Positions 7,292 through 13,956 of a stretch of 28,418 bases of DNA are shown piece after piece. A program made the position numbers and the translations under genes. The DNA is from a virus, in the IMG/VR virus record IMGVR_UViG_3300010157_000199, positions 1-28,418 of that record. One strand, given 5' to 3'. Positions within the stretch are counted from its first letter, which is position 1. The number at the start of each line of letters is the position of its first letter. The notes under the pieces were generated by a model. It saw only the letters and a program-made list of their open reading frames with translations. It was not told where the DNA came from and made no database searches.

Positions 7292-8540
7292 CACACACGT
7301 AAACAGTATAGTAGAACAGATAATAACAGACATAACTTCAAAAGTTCAGGCGCAGGTAGCAACAGTTATCTCGCAAAAAATTGATGAAGCATTAACAGTT
7401 ATTGACTACACTTCAATTTTAGCCGACAAGCTAAGCCAACGTCTTGACGCAAAATTAGCAACATTACCAATTGATGCTACCAGCATTCAACTTGAACTGG
7501 GCAAGCGTGTAACAGCACTGAGCGAAACATTAGCAGAGCAGGTACGTTTACGATCAATTTCAGAAATTGCCGATTCTGTTGCTCGAGAAGTCACTGGTAT
7601 TAATTTCAATGACACGTTTCAAACAACACTATTAACAGCTATTCAAAATCGTCAAGTAACATTCCCAGACCAGAGTATCTCATTTAACTCAATTGATTTT
7701 AACGGATTTAAAATCAATGGGGATATAATCTCAGGTGGCATTATCACTAAATTTGGTAGTACAGGAATAGACGATCAATCTACAGCATGTCAAGTTACAA
7801 TCCTTGATGATGTCACGGTAATTGAAAATAACCTATTAACAAAAGACCTAACAGTCAAAGGTACTGCCACAATTGAAGGCGATTTAAATGTAACTGGTAC
7901 TATTCCCGAAACAAGCCAATTATTTCAAAGTGTAGTAACTGCCGCAACCAACAACGTCATAACAAATCAATCATTGCTTACAAGTTTTGCCGGCAAAGTT
8001 GTGGCACAAATTAAAACCGATGGACTTGATCTTGCTAAAATTTTAGTTAATGGTCAAACAGCAATTGAAGGCAACAACCTAGGCGCCTTTATTACTTACA
8101 GTAACTTACAACGTGTTGGCCAATTAGCCGAATTGCAAGTAACAGGCGAATCGTTGTTTACAAATACATTATACACCACTAACAAACGTGTTGGTATCAA
8201 CACCGTCGAACCCGGGCACTCATTGGCAGTATGGGATCAAGAAGTTGAAGTCGGTATTGGCAAACAAAGCACCAATACCGGCGTCATTGAAACTCCACGT
8301 AATCATGCGTTGGTATTAAGTAGCAATCAAAAGAATAACTTAATCCTAACAACCGATGGTGCTGTTACCGTTAATAAAATTAATATGGGCAGTATGAGTT
8401 TTGCTGTTGGTAGTGTGCCACCAAACAACAATCAACCCAAGGGCAGTATTGTGTTTAACAGCAATCCGAGCCTGGGTGGACCACTGGGTTGGGTATCACT
8501 GGGTGATGCTCGATGGGCTAACTTTGGAATTATTGATTGA
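7281..8540 (+). CDS. Tail fibre / virion structural protein
   Basis: A 419-residue protein with an N-terminal helical, coiled-coil-like part (residues 1-100, rich in Val, Ile, Gln and Ser). Beta-rich segments typical of trimeric fibres follow: LTKDLTVKGTATIEGDLNVTG (near 185-210), then KRVGINTVEPGHSLAVWD, a repeat style seen in phage and bacterial beta-helical fibres. The C-terminus ends in short Gly/Asn-rich blocks (GSIVFNSNPSLGGPLGWVSL). No S74 chaperone and no cysteine-rich segment. The start codon overlaps the preceding gene. It runs convergently into the minus-strand gene at 8530, overlapping by 11 bases. Confidence 0.7.
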   Translation: MDIDTHVNSIVEQIITDITSKVQAQVATVISQKIDEALTVIDYTSILADKLSQRLDAKLATLPIDATSIQLELGKRVTALSETLAEQVRLRSISEIADSVAREVTGINFNDTFQTTLLTAIQNRQVTFPDQSISFNSIDFNGFKINGDIISGGIITKFGSTGIDDQSTACQVTILDDVTVIENNLLTKDLTVKGTATIEGDLNVTGTIPETSQLFQSVVTAATNNVITNQSLLTSFAGKVVAQIKTDGLDLAKILVNGQTAIEGNNLGAFITYSNLQRVGQLAELQVTGESLFTNTLYTTNKRVGINTVEPGHSLAVWDQEVEVGIGKQSTNTGVIETPRNHALVLSSNQKNNLILTTDGAVTVNKINMGSMSFAVGSVPPNNNQPKGSIVFNSNPSLGGPLGWVSLGDARWANFGIID

Positions 8541-9594
8541 AGTAACTAGTAAACGCCAATTTAAAATACGCATACCAATCTACCGATAACATACGATTAA
8601 AGTTATGTTCGCAGATTGGTTTTATTTTGGCTAAAATTTCTTCTTGGTCTTGTGTTTCTAAATAAGCAACTTGATCCATTGCCGATTTAAATCTATCTAT
8701 GTTGGCTTCCACTTTGTCATAGGATTCATCTATTACATCACCGAATGTATGAAATCCCATTAGGCGTAAATTATGTAGTTGATGTTGTCCGCCAAGCGTA
8801 ACAAACAAACGTCGTGCTAGAATAGGCTTAATTGATTTTTCGGTGTAGAAACTGTAGTGGTTACTGTAGTTTGTTTCTGCTACTAGAGTGTAAGCAGTTT
8901 GATTATAAATGCGTAACGGCACAATTTGACTAATGCTCATCCGATGTCCGTAATATGGTAGTCGATCCACGGTCCATTCAACAGGCTTATCAATCAACAG
9001 GCCATTGTTTTCCCATATCCACTTGGTTGGATCACTAAAGTTACAATTGATGTCACCCAAATAAGTCACAAGGTTAACGTCTGTGTTGATATGTTCTGCC
9101 GCAAAATCTCTATGTGTTTTTTTGCGACCAAGTAGTGCGTCAAAGTAGTATTGTTTTTTTGTGTAAGGAACAAGCACATCTAATGTTTCAGGGCGAACAT
9201 GTTTGTAGAAATGTGTAGTAGTTGTGAACCAATCGTAAAATTTATGTACAGGGCTAAACACTAGATCAAAGTTAAATTCGCCACATATAAAATAACTGAT
9301 TTTACGGTTATCATGGCGCTGAACTATTTCTATAGTTCTATCATGCAGTTCGCTCATTAAAATTAACACATGGTCCGAGCACGATGCCAATTCGTCGACA
9401 AGTACGTCAAATTCTGCACGTACAGGATACGGCATTTGCAAACAAGCAATTTTACTGCTATGGGTACTGCTACGGAATTGGTCTATGTCATTGTAGACCT
9501 GTATTGAATCAAGTAAACTACACTTATTAAAATGATAAAAGAAAAGGGCATCCGTTTCTTGCGTCACGAATACCCCTGTCGGGATTACTGCCAT
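8530..9594 (-). CDS. Glycosyltransferase-like protein, paralogue B
   Basis: A 354-residue protein sharing the C-terminal block of the gene at 1538-2737: FYTEKSIKPILARRLFVTLG, then a leucine-rich stretch and LMGFHTFGDVIDESYD. The conserved order TEK..KPI.A.R, GF.TF, and DESYD indicates common ancestry with paralogue A. The N-terminal two thirds differ strongly from it, which would fit different acceptors. The start at 9594 has no clear Shine-Dalgarno sequence but follows the upstream stop by five bases, so translation may be coupled. Assigned as glycosyltransferase-like only by the resemblance of the C-terminal block to GT10-type proteins. Confidence 0.55.
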   Translation of the reverse strand: MAVIPTGVFVTQETDALFFYHFNKCSLLDSIQVYNDIDQFRSSTHSSKIACLQMPYPVRAEFDVLVDELASCSDHVLILMSELHDRTIEIVQRHDNRKISYFICGEFNFDLVFSPVHKFYDWFTTTTHFYKHVRPETLDVLVPYTKKQYYFDALLGRKKTHRDFAAEHINTDVNLVTYLGDINCNFSDPTKWIWENNGLLIDKPVEWTVDRLPYYGHRMSISQIVPLRIYNQTAYTLVAETNYSNHYSFYTEKSIKPILARRLFVTLGGQHQLHNLRLMGFHTFGDVIDESYDKVEANIDRFKSAMDQVAYLETQDQEEILAKIKPICEHNFNRMLSVDWYAYFKLAFTSYFNQ

Positions 9595-9599
9595 GTAAA

Positions 9600-9860
9600 T
9601 TACTTGGCTACAGCTTTTGGTTTACGTGTTGTAGCTTTTTTAACTGCGGTAGTTGCTTTGGTAGCCGCTGCCTTGGCTTTGGTAGCAACAACTTTAACTT
9701 CAGCTTTAACTTCAGCAACTTCGGCTTTAACTTCAGCTTTAGCTTCTTCGGCAGTTACAACACCATCGTGGTTGGTGTCGGCTTTTTTAGCAAATGCTTT
9801 GTAAAAAGTATAAGCGACTACAGCTACGATTGCAATGATAACGATTGTAGAAAAATCCAT
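9600..9860 (-). CDS. Membrane-anchored EF-hand protein with Lys/Ala-rich tail
   Basis: Started at the ATG preceded by AGGAGAT, the protein has 86 residues in three parts. First comes an N-terminal membrane helix (STIVIIAIVAVVAYTFYKAF). Next is a textbook EF-hand calcium loop DTNHDGVVTAEE (near residues 28-39, with Asp, Asn, Asp, Gly and Glu at the ligand positions). Last is a long low-complexity tail of Lys, Ala, Val, Thr and Glu (EVKAEVAEVKAEVKVVATKA), similar in composition to histone H1-like proteins. The combination suggests a membrane-bound protein sensing calcium or binding nucleic acid or polyanions. No family is recognised. Confidence 0.65.
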   Translation of the reverse strand: MDFSTIVIIAIVAVVAYTFYKAFAKKADTNHDGVVTAEEAKAEVKAEVAEVKAEVKVVATKAKAAATKATTAVKKATTRKPKAVAK

Positions 9861-9951
9861 TTTAAATCTCCTATTCGAATAGATATAATATTTAGCGCAC
9901 CGGGTATTAATGTAAACTATTTTGCCCAAAACGAGTAATATTCTGTTATAA

Positions 9952-9970
9952 TATGTTGCGTTGCAACATA
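9952..9970. promoter_or_regulatory. 19-bp dyad over the -35 box of the phasin-like gene
   Basis: A perfect inverted repeat with 8-base arms, TATGTTGC-gtt-GCAACATA, overlaps the -35 element of the promoter for the gene at 10066. The core TTGC-N3-GCAA resembles the TGC/GCA-type sites described for the polyhydroxyalkanoate regulator PhaR. That match is by memory of the motif type, not by alignment. A protein bound here would block RNA polymerase. Confidence 0.45.
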
Positions 9971-9984
9971 AATAATGTTATACT
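9956..9984 (+). promoter_or_regulatory. Sigma70-type promoter for phasin-like gene
   Basis: TTGCGT, 17-base spacer, TATACT. The -10 box begins a second inverted repeat, TATACTA-gatact-TAGTATA (9979-9998), which covers the predicted transcription start. Together with the dyad over the -35 box this promoter looks designed for regulation. The leader is about 75 bases long. Confidence 0.55.
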
Positions 9985-10065
9985 AGATACTTAGTATAGC
10001 AACAAACAAGATGCTGAATAATTCGGGTCTTGTAATAACATTTCGCTTAATAAAGGAAAAATAAA

Positions 10066-10338
10066 ATGTTTACATTAGATACAACCATTGACACAGTACA
10101 ATCTGCAAAGAAACAGTTCGTTAAGACGTTTATAACAAACGAAACAATCGCTAAGGCAATGAATGAATTTGTTGATGCACAAGCCGCATACACAAAACAA
10201 GCAACTAAAGTTGGTGCAGATACATTTAACACACTAGCACAAGAATCTGTTAAGGCAGTTAAAGAAGCTTCAAAATTTGACTACACTAAGTTTGGTGAAG
10301 GCATTATGAAGGCCTACACCGCTCAAAGCAAAAAGTAA
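10066..10338 (+). CDS. Phasin-like small helical protein
   Basis: A 90-residue, highly alpha-helical, Lys- and Ala-rich protein without signal peptide or membrane segment. The pattern VQSAKKQFVKTFITNETIAKAMNEFVDAQ followed by KVGADTFNTLAQESVKAVKE resembles the amphipathic core of phasins. Phasins coat polyhydroxybutyrate granules in Proteobacteria. It is shorter than most bacterial phasins. It stands alone: own promoter with two dyads upstream, AAGGA ribosome binding site, terminator downstream. If truly a phasin, it may act on host storage granules. A generic helical phage protein is the alternative. Confidence 0.5.
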   Translation: MFTLDTTIDTVQSAKKQFVKTFITNETIAKAMNEFVDAQAAYTKQATKVGADTFNTLAQESVKAVKEASKFDYTKFGEGIMKAYTAQSKK

Positions 10339-10361
10339 TCTGTTGTATTAAAACAACACCT

Positions 10362-10387
10362 AAAACCCCACCATTGTGTGGGGTTTT
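10362..10387 (+). terminator. Rho-independent terminator after phasin-like gene
   Basis: Perfect 10-base stem AAAACCCCAC / GTGGGGTTTT around a six-base loop (CATTGT), running into a T tract (TTTTTCTTT). It isolates the phasin-like gene from the next promoter. A smaller hairpin, TGTTGT / ACAACA, lies between the stop codon and this terminator. Confidence 0.85.
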
Positions 10388-10395
10388 TCTTTGGG

Positions 10396-10424
10396 TTGAC
10401 CGTTAAATCCATTAAATGTATACT
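10396..10424 (+). promoter_or_regulatory. Sigma70 promoter, AAATCCATTAAATG spacer family
   Basis: TTGACC, 17 bases, TATACT, just after the terminator. The spacer contains AAATCCATTAAATGTATA, which recurs in the promoters near 19640 and 20155 and, degraded, near 11330 and 20005. It drives the 109-aa gene at 10456. Confidence 0.75.
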
Positions 10425-10455
10425 AGCTATATTGTAACCATGATAGGAGCTAGAA

Positions 10456-10785
10456 ATGAAAGAAAAAGAACTAGAAACAAAATCAGCAGGATACTATGCG
10501 TATGCCGCTAGCCGTGATGCTTCAATGAAATCCTATGCCGCTAGCACATCTTACACAGAAGCAGAAAAAGTAACAGCAGAACGAGTCAAGTTGGGGCTAG
10601 AAATAGTTTATTCAGCCAAGGGTGTGTATCTTACATATCGTAAAAAGTTCATCAGCATTAAATTAGATGGCGCCCGTGTCAGGGATCGTATTAATCTTAA
10701 ATTCCTTGAAGCAGAATATGAAACTAAAGGCTATACCAAGTCCTCTTCTGCACAAGGTATCATTTACCATATTCCAAAAATTTAA
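10456..10785 (+). CDS. 109-aa hypothetical protein
   Basis: Starts at an ATG preceded by TAGGAGCT. The product is soluble and basic, with Ala/Tyr/Ser-rich repeats near the N-terminus (GYYAYAASRDASMKSYAAS). The C-terminal half is predicted mixed alpha/beta (KFISIKLDGARVRDRINLKF). No recognisable motif. It is transcribed from a strong early-type promoter directly upstream and followed one base later by the endolysin gene, so the two form a unit. Confidence 0.7.
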   Translation: MKEKELETKSAGYYAYAASRDASMKSYAASTSYTEAEKVTAERVKLGLEIVYSAKGVYLTYRKKFISIKLDGARVRDRINLKFLEAEYETKGYTKSSSAQGIIYHIPKI

Positions 10786-10786
10786 C

Positions 10787-11317
10787 ATGATTTCAAATCG
10801 TACACTAACCATTATTGGTTGTGCTCTCCTTGTGGTGTTGTTAGTTCGTCAAGAAACTAGAATGGATATGCTTGAAGAAAAGCTCGACGACATTATCCAG
10901 ATCAAAGAGCGTATAAACTATACCAAACACGATTTGGATTGTTTAACTAAAAACATTTATTACGAGGCTGGCGTAGAATCTGCGGCGGGAAAGTTTGCAG
11001 TGGGTCACGTTACAGTCAACAGACTTAAAACAGGATATTGGGGTAATTCTATCTGTAAAGTAGTCTACGCAAAAAAGCAATTTAGTTGGACCATGGTTAA
11101 AAAGTTACCTAGGCCAAATAGCCAACTTTGGGCAGAGTCAGAAGAAGTGGCCCGCAGGGTACTAGATGGGCATCGGGTCCGCGGATTAACTAAAAGTTTG
11201 TTTTATCATGCCACGTACATTAAAGACCCACACTGGGTTGACCTAAAGCATGAGGCCGGCCAAATTGGTAGCCATGTATTTTATAATCGTGCCAAAGGAA
11301 GTACATTGGGCATTTGA
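10787..11317 (+). CDS. SleB-type cell wall hydrolase with N-terminal signal anchor (endolysin candidate)
   Basis: SleB-like (Hydrolase_2) enzymes cut peptidoglycan glycan strands. The domain starts near residue 50 with the conserved LTKNIYYEAGVES; Glu60 is the likely catalytic acid. FAVGHVTVNRL, QFSWT, LFYHATYIKDPHW and IGSHVFY follow, all typical of the family. Residues 7-20 form a hydrophobic helix (TIIGCALLVVLLV) without a clear cleavage site, then a coiled-coil linker. This fits a signal-anchor-release or membrane-tethered endolysin. The start at 10787 lacks a strong ribosome binding site and probably relies on coupling to the preceding gene. Its TGA stop is embedded in the next -35 box. 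Confidence 0.8.
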   Translation: MISNRTLTIIGCALLVVLLVRQETRMDMLEEKLDDIIQIKERINYTKHDLDCLTKNIYYEAGVESAAGKFAVGHVTVNRLKTGYWGNSICKVVYAKKQFSWTMVKKLPRPNSQLWAESEEVARRVLDGHRVRGLTKSLFYHATYIKDPHWVDLKHEAGQIGSHVFYNRAKGSTLGI

Positions 11318-11342
11318 CCTTTAAATGAATTTAATGTAACAT
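11314..11342 (+). promoter_or_regulatory. Sigma70-like promoter overlapping the endolysin stop
   Basis: TTGACC, 17 bases, TAACAT. The spacer TTTAAATGAATTTAATG is a diverged copy of the recurrent AAATCCATTAAATG spacer. The endolysin stop codon TGA is part of the -35 box. The -10 box is weak, so activity is less certain than at the other copies. Confidence 0.5.
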
Positions 11343-11390
11343 TGTATCAGTGGTAGAAGTTCTTGTTTAATCCAAGTAGGAGTTTACTAT

Positions 11391-11618
11391 ATGAGTATTT
11401 TAACTTTAAGGCAACGATCGCTAATTGCGTTTGATGAAACAAATCCAAAGCACCGATTAGAGTATTACAAATTTACAAAGTTTAGGACATGGGGGTACTG
11501 TCCGGTTAGATTTATGTGTGATGACGGCGTTAGTACTAACTTGGTTAGCCACGTTACTAATAAAATGTTGAATTATTATGTAAGCAAAGAGTTTAAAAAC
11601 AAAAAGGTAATCAAATGA
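11391..11618 (+). CDS. 75-aa hypothetical protein
   Basis: ATG preceded by TAGGAG at a normal distance. The protein is basic and aromatic (YYKFTKFRTWGYCPVRFMCDDG) with two cysteines, no signal peptide and no recognised domain. Its stop overlaps the start of the following 51-aa gene (ATGA). It begins a run of overlapping genes that continues through exported proteins to 12611. Confidence 0.6.
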   Translation: MSILTLRQRSLIAFDETNPKHRLEYYKFTKFRTWGYCPVRFMCDDGVSTNLVSHVTNKMLNYYVSKEFKNKKVIK

Positions 11619-11770
11619 GTAATCAAGTCGAAAATATGGCAAACCAGGCTGTGTTCCAGTTGCAGTTTAACACCCGCGATGCGGTGCGTTATGTAGTTAG
11701 GAATACGGGCATTGATCAATCTACTGCTCAACAGGCAGTTAAACGAGCAGTGACATTTCACAAACATTAA
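11615..11770 (+). CDS. 51-aa hypothetical protein
   Basis: Short gene linked to both neighbours by overlapping stop and start codons (ATGA upstream, TAATG downstream). The product is polar and helical, with Gln/Asn-rich N-terminus (MSNQVENMANQAVFQLQ) and a segment GIDQSTAQQAVKRAVTF that resembles a small helix-turn-helix-like or three-helix unit. Too short for assignment. The precise overlap on both sides supports it as a real gene. Confidence 0.55.
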   Translation: MSNQVENMANQAVFQLQFNTRDAVRYVVRNTGIDQSTAQQAVKRAVTFHKH

Positions 11771-12051
11771 TGAAACTTGTAGCTATACTTTTTGTAGGTT
11801 TATTGGCGTTGCCTGCTTACGCACAGACTCCAATGACCTACGAAGAGCTGACTCAAATCAAAGTTCATAATGATATGTGTCCCAGCATAGACAAATATGT
11901 CGATTTTCTTGAGCGTCAATTAAAATTAAAAGGGTTGGAAAATGCAACTCCGGAAAACTTAAATGATGCAGACCGTAAGTATAACGCAGAAGTTCGTATT
12001 GCCATATGGGCATTGCGAATAGGTTGCAACAATCCTAACAGGTACAAATGA
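11770..12051 (+). CDS. Exported small protein with signal peptide
   Basis: A 93-residue protein with a clear Sec signal peptide (MKLVAILFVGLLALPAYAQ, cleavage likely after AYA). The mature part is helical, contains two cysteines (DMCPSID and IGCNNP), and is likely periplasmic with one disulfide. It overlaps the next exported protein by four bases. Position downstream of the endolysin candidate would allow a lysis or superinfection role, but it has neither a lipobox nor a membrane anchor expected of spanins. Function unknown. Confidence 0.65.
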   Translation: MKLVAILFVGLLALPAYAQTPMTYEELTQIKVHNDMCPSIDKYVDFLERQLKLKGLENATPENLNDADRKYNAEVRIAIWALRIGCNNPNRYK

Positions 12052-12611
12052 AACGACTAATTATCGCCGGACTTGTACTAGTCAGCATCAATGCTGTAGC
12101 AGATTGCTATGTGCGTTCTAATGTTCGGTTATCTCGTGCCGAAATCAATGCTGGGCCAACTGACTTCCAAAAATTAGTTGTGCCAGATGTAGCAGGACAG
12201 AAGTGTGTTGTTAGGTATCGTGTTCATATTGGTGATGTATGGCACACCGCAGAGGGTTCGGGGATAGGTAAGGATGAAGGTTCTGCCTGTGCCCAAGCAA
12301 TGGATATTAGTCGTGGCCGTGTTTTGGCAGAAGTTGAGCCAAGCAGAGTTACGTCTGATACCCAAATGGTATGTAGTGATGTAACGGATATTCGAATTCG
12401 TCCAGTGCGAATTGGCGAAACGGTTTGGGAATCCGAAACTGACATGCATCGTCATGAACAAGAACGAAAGTATTTTGATTATAAGCAAACCAAATGCCGT
12501 ATGTTTACTGAACGTAATGCTAAGGACCGAAATCTTTACACTTACCAAGGTATCATATGTAAAGTTGACACTTTGCCCAATTCGAAATGGCTAGTCGTTG
12601 ACAAATATTGA
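12048..12611 (+). CDS. Exported cysteine-containing protein
   Basis: A 187-residue protein with signal peptide MKRLIIAGLVLVSINAVA, cleavage probable near ADC. The mature protein carries six cysteines (C20, KCVVRY, SACAQA, MVCSD, KCRMF and ICKVD), fitting disulfides in the periplasm, and a GSGIGKDEGSACAQAM segment. It starts within the last codon region of the gene before it. No family recognised. Together with neighbours it forms a block of three exported proteins, unusual for a phage late region and perhaps acting on the host envelope. Confidence 0.65.
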   Translation: MKRLIIAGLVLVSINAVADCYVRSNVRLSRAEINAGPTDFQKLVVPDVAGQKCVVRYRVHIGDVWHTAEGSGIGKDEGSACAQAMDISRGRVLAEVEPSRVTSDTQMVCSDVTDIRIRPVRIGETVWESETDMHRHEQERKYFDYKQTKCRMFTERNAKDRNLYTYQGIICKVDTLPNSKWLVVDKY

Positions 12612-12626
12612 TGTTTAATATAAACT
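12598..12626 (+). promoter_or_regulatory. Possible sigma70 promoter before lipoprotein gene
   Basis: TTGACA lies in the last codons of the exported protein gene. A 17-base spacer leads to TAAACT; alternatively TATAAA at 15 bases. It is about 33 bases upstream of the lipoprotein ATG, which has its own AAAGG ribosome binding site. The -35 is perfect but the -10 is weak. Confidence 0.35.
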
Positions 12627-12658
12627 GTAATTATTGTAACCAACCGAAAGGTAATGAA

Positions 12659-13342
12659 ATGAAGAAGTTAGCCCTTGCTGTAGCTGTTGCAGGTTTATTG
12701 AGTGCCTGTGGAACTACCAGTTCCAATCACGCTCAACAATACAAAGAACAGTATGATCGCCAAGAAAAGCAGGCAAAGACTGCAATCTCTGAAGCACCCG
12801 ATTGGATGAGCAAGTTGCCCAAGTCGGTTAATGCTGTTTATGAAAATGGTACTGCTACCAGCACAGATATGTCAATGGCGGACCTAAAAGCCAAGACTAT
12901 TGCTTATGCCAAGATCTGTACTGCCGCAGGCGGTAAGGTTCGTAGCCAGATGAAGATGTATCGAAACGACAATGGCGATGCCAGTGTTGAACAATCTGAG
13001 TTGACTGTTCGTAGCCTTTGTCCGGACATTGACATTACTGGTGTAGAGACTGTAGAAATGAAACACGTGGCAGACGGTAATCGTATCCGTACTTATGTGT
13101 TGGTAGCATTGCCAATTGGGCAGGCCAACATTTTGAAGTCTACTAAAGACGCCGAAAAACGTGCTCCAGAAGCATTTAGGGAATTAGACGCAGTTACTAC
13201 CGGTCGTCCTGTATCTGAAGCTACTCCTACCCAAGAACGTGGCATTACCTTAATGCCCGTAGATAACGAAGAGTATAAGCGTAAGCGTGATGAAGCACTA
13301 CAAAAGCCCGGTGCTGTGATAGGACAAGTAACAGTTCAATAA
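12659..13342 (+). CDS. Lipoprotein, LPP20-like
   Basis: Started at the ATG after AAAGG, the protein has 227 residues and a lipoprotein signal MKKLALAVAVAGLLSAC. The lipobox LSAC places the lipidated cysteine at residue 17, so it would be anchored to a membrane. The mature part begins with a Gln/Lys-rich helical region (QQYKEQYDRQEKQ). It then has SMADLKAKTIAYAKICTAAGGKV and a later RTYVLVALPIGQ strand, an arrangement like LPP20-type outer-membrane lipoproteins. Such genes are bacterial in style; a role in envelope modification or superinfection exclusion is possible. The family assignment is tentative. Confidence 0.6.
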   Translation: MKKLALAVAVAGLLSACGTTSSNHAQQYKEQYDRQEKQAKTAISEAPDWMSKLPKSVNAVYENGTATSTDMSMADLKAKTIAYAKICTAAGGKVRSQMKMYRNDNGDASVEQSELTVRSLCPDIDITGVETVEMKHVADGNRIRTYVLVALPIGQANILKSTKDAEKRAPEAFRELDAVTTGRPVSEATPTQERGITLMPVDNEEYKRKRDEALQKPGAVIGQVTVQ

Positions 13343-13374
13343 GTACGCATATTATTTGATAAACTAGTCGTTTT

Positions 13375-13414
13375 TGCCCTCCTAAGGTATATTATAAATA
13401 CCTTAGCGAGGGCA
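13375..13414 (+). promoter_or_regulatory. RBS-sequestering hairpin with embedded late promoter
   Basis: Sixteen base pairs with a single bulged C (13407): TGCCCTC and CTAAGGTAT on the 5' side (13375-13390) pair with ATACCTTAG and GAGGGCA (13398-13414), around a 7-base loop. The 3' arm contains GAGGG, the ribosome binding site 8 bases before the ATG at 13420. The loop and 3' arm contain the late promoter. In read-through transcripts the site is hidden; in late transcripts starting near 13406 it is free. Confidence 0.75.
13393..13400 (+). promoter_or_regulatory. T4-type late promoter (exact TATAAATA)
   Basis: Exact match to the T4 late consensus. By T4 geometry the start would be near 13406, inside the 3' arm of the hairpin at 13375-13414. 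Confidence 0.75.
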
Positions 13415-13419
13415 TTATC

Positions 13420-13905
13420 ATGGCTAGACCAAATCCCATTAGAGCATACATGCAAGCAGAACTCCCGGGCATTACGTATCAACGTAGGCTACAGTTTCGT
13501 CCTAGCTATTCAGAAATAAACTACGTATATAATATCTGCAATCGGTATCTGTTTGACAACCGATTAAAACAGCCAGAAATTGAGCAAGGTAGTCGACGCC
13601 AAACTTGGGGATTTTGCTCCTGGGAAGAAGTCAAACAAGCGACTGGTAGCTACTGTACTATCAAATTAAGCGATAAATGGTTTTGCCCACAGTGGTTTGT
13701 ACAAACTCTAGCACACGAAATGGTACATCAGTATCAATGGGACTTTACTCGTTTTGAAGAATACGATGGTGTTATGCCAAACTCTGGTGCCCACGGTCCT
13801 AGCTTCTTTGCACACCGCGAACGATTTGATTATTATGGTTTGCGTTTAAAAACCAGTTATGGACGCAAGCGTTGGTTCAAGCATCAAAGTTTTTATAAGT
13901 GTTGA
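13420..13905 (+). CDS. SprT-like zinc metallopeptidase
   Basis: A 161-residue protein with the zinc motif HEMVHQ (His99, Glu100, His103) and a downstream HGPSFFAHRERF, where His125 is the likely third ligand. This is the arrangement of SprT/Spartan-type proteins, which in cells degrade proteins crosslinked to DNA. No signal peptide, so it acts in the cytoplasm, or in the virion if packaged. Expression appears restricted to late times by the hairpin and late promoter at its start. Its TGA stop lies inside the -35 box of the clpP promoter. The C-terminus is basic and aromatic (GRKRWFKHQSFYKC). Confidence 0.8.
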   Translation: MARPNPIRAYMQAELPGITYQRRLQFRPSYSEINYVYNICNRYLFDNRLKQPEIEQGSRRQTWGFCSWEEVKQATGSYCTIKLSDKWFCPQWFVQTLAHEMVHQYQWDFTRFEEYDGVMPNSGAHGPSFFAHRERFDYYGLRLKTSYGRKRWFKHQSFYKC

Positions 13906-13930
13906 CATTTCCTCTATAATCCACTATAAT
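13902..13930 (+). promoter_or_regulatory. Sigma70 promoter for clpP
   Basis: Perfect TTGACA, 17-base spacer, perfect TATAAT. The stop codon of the SprT-like gene is within the -35 box. Further TATAAT copies lie nearby (within the spacer and just downstream, GCTATAAT). Confidence 0.85.
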
Positions 13931-13956
13931 TAGCTATAATTCAAACAAGGAATGTT

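Noticed and set aside
9532-9804. 90-codon plus-strand Ala/Thr/Leu-rich ORF
   Set aside because: Antisense shadow of the Lys/Ala-rich tail of the EF-hand protein, which has a good ribosome binding site and sensible domains.
12174-12548. 124-codon minus-strand ORF
   Set aside because: Entirely within the exported protein gene at 12048-12611, which has a signal peptide and overlapping neighbours; no start signal on the minus strand.
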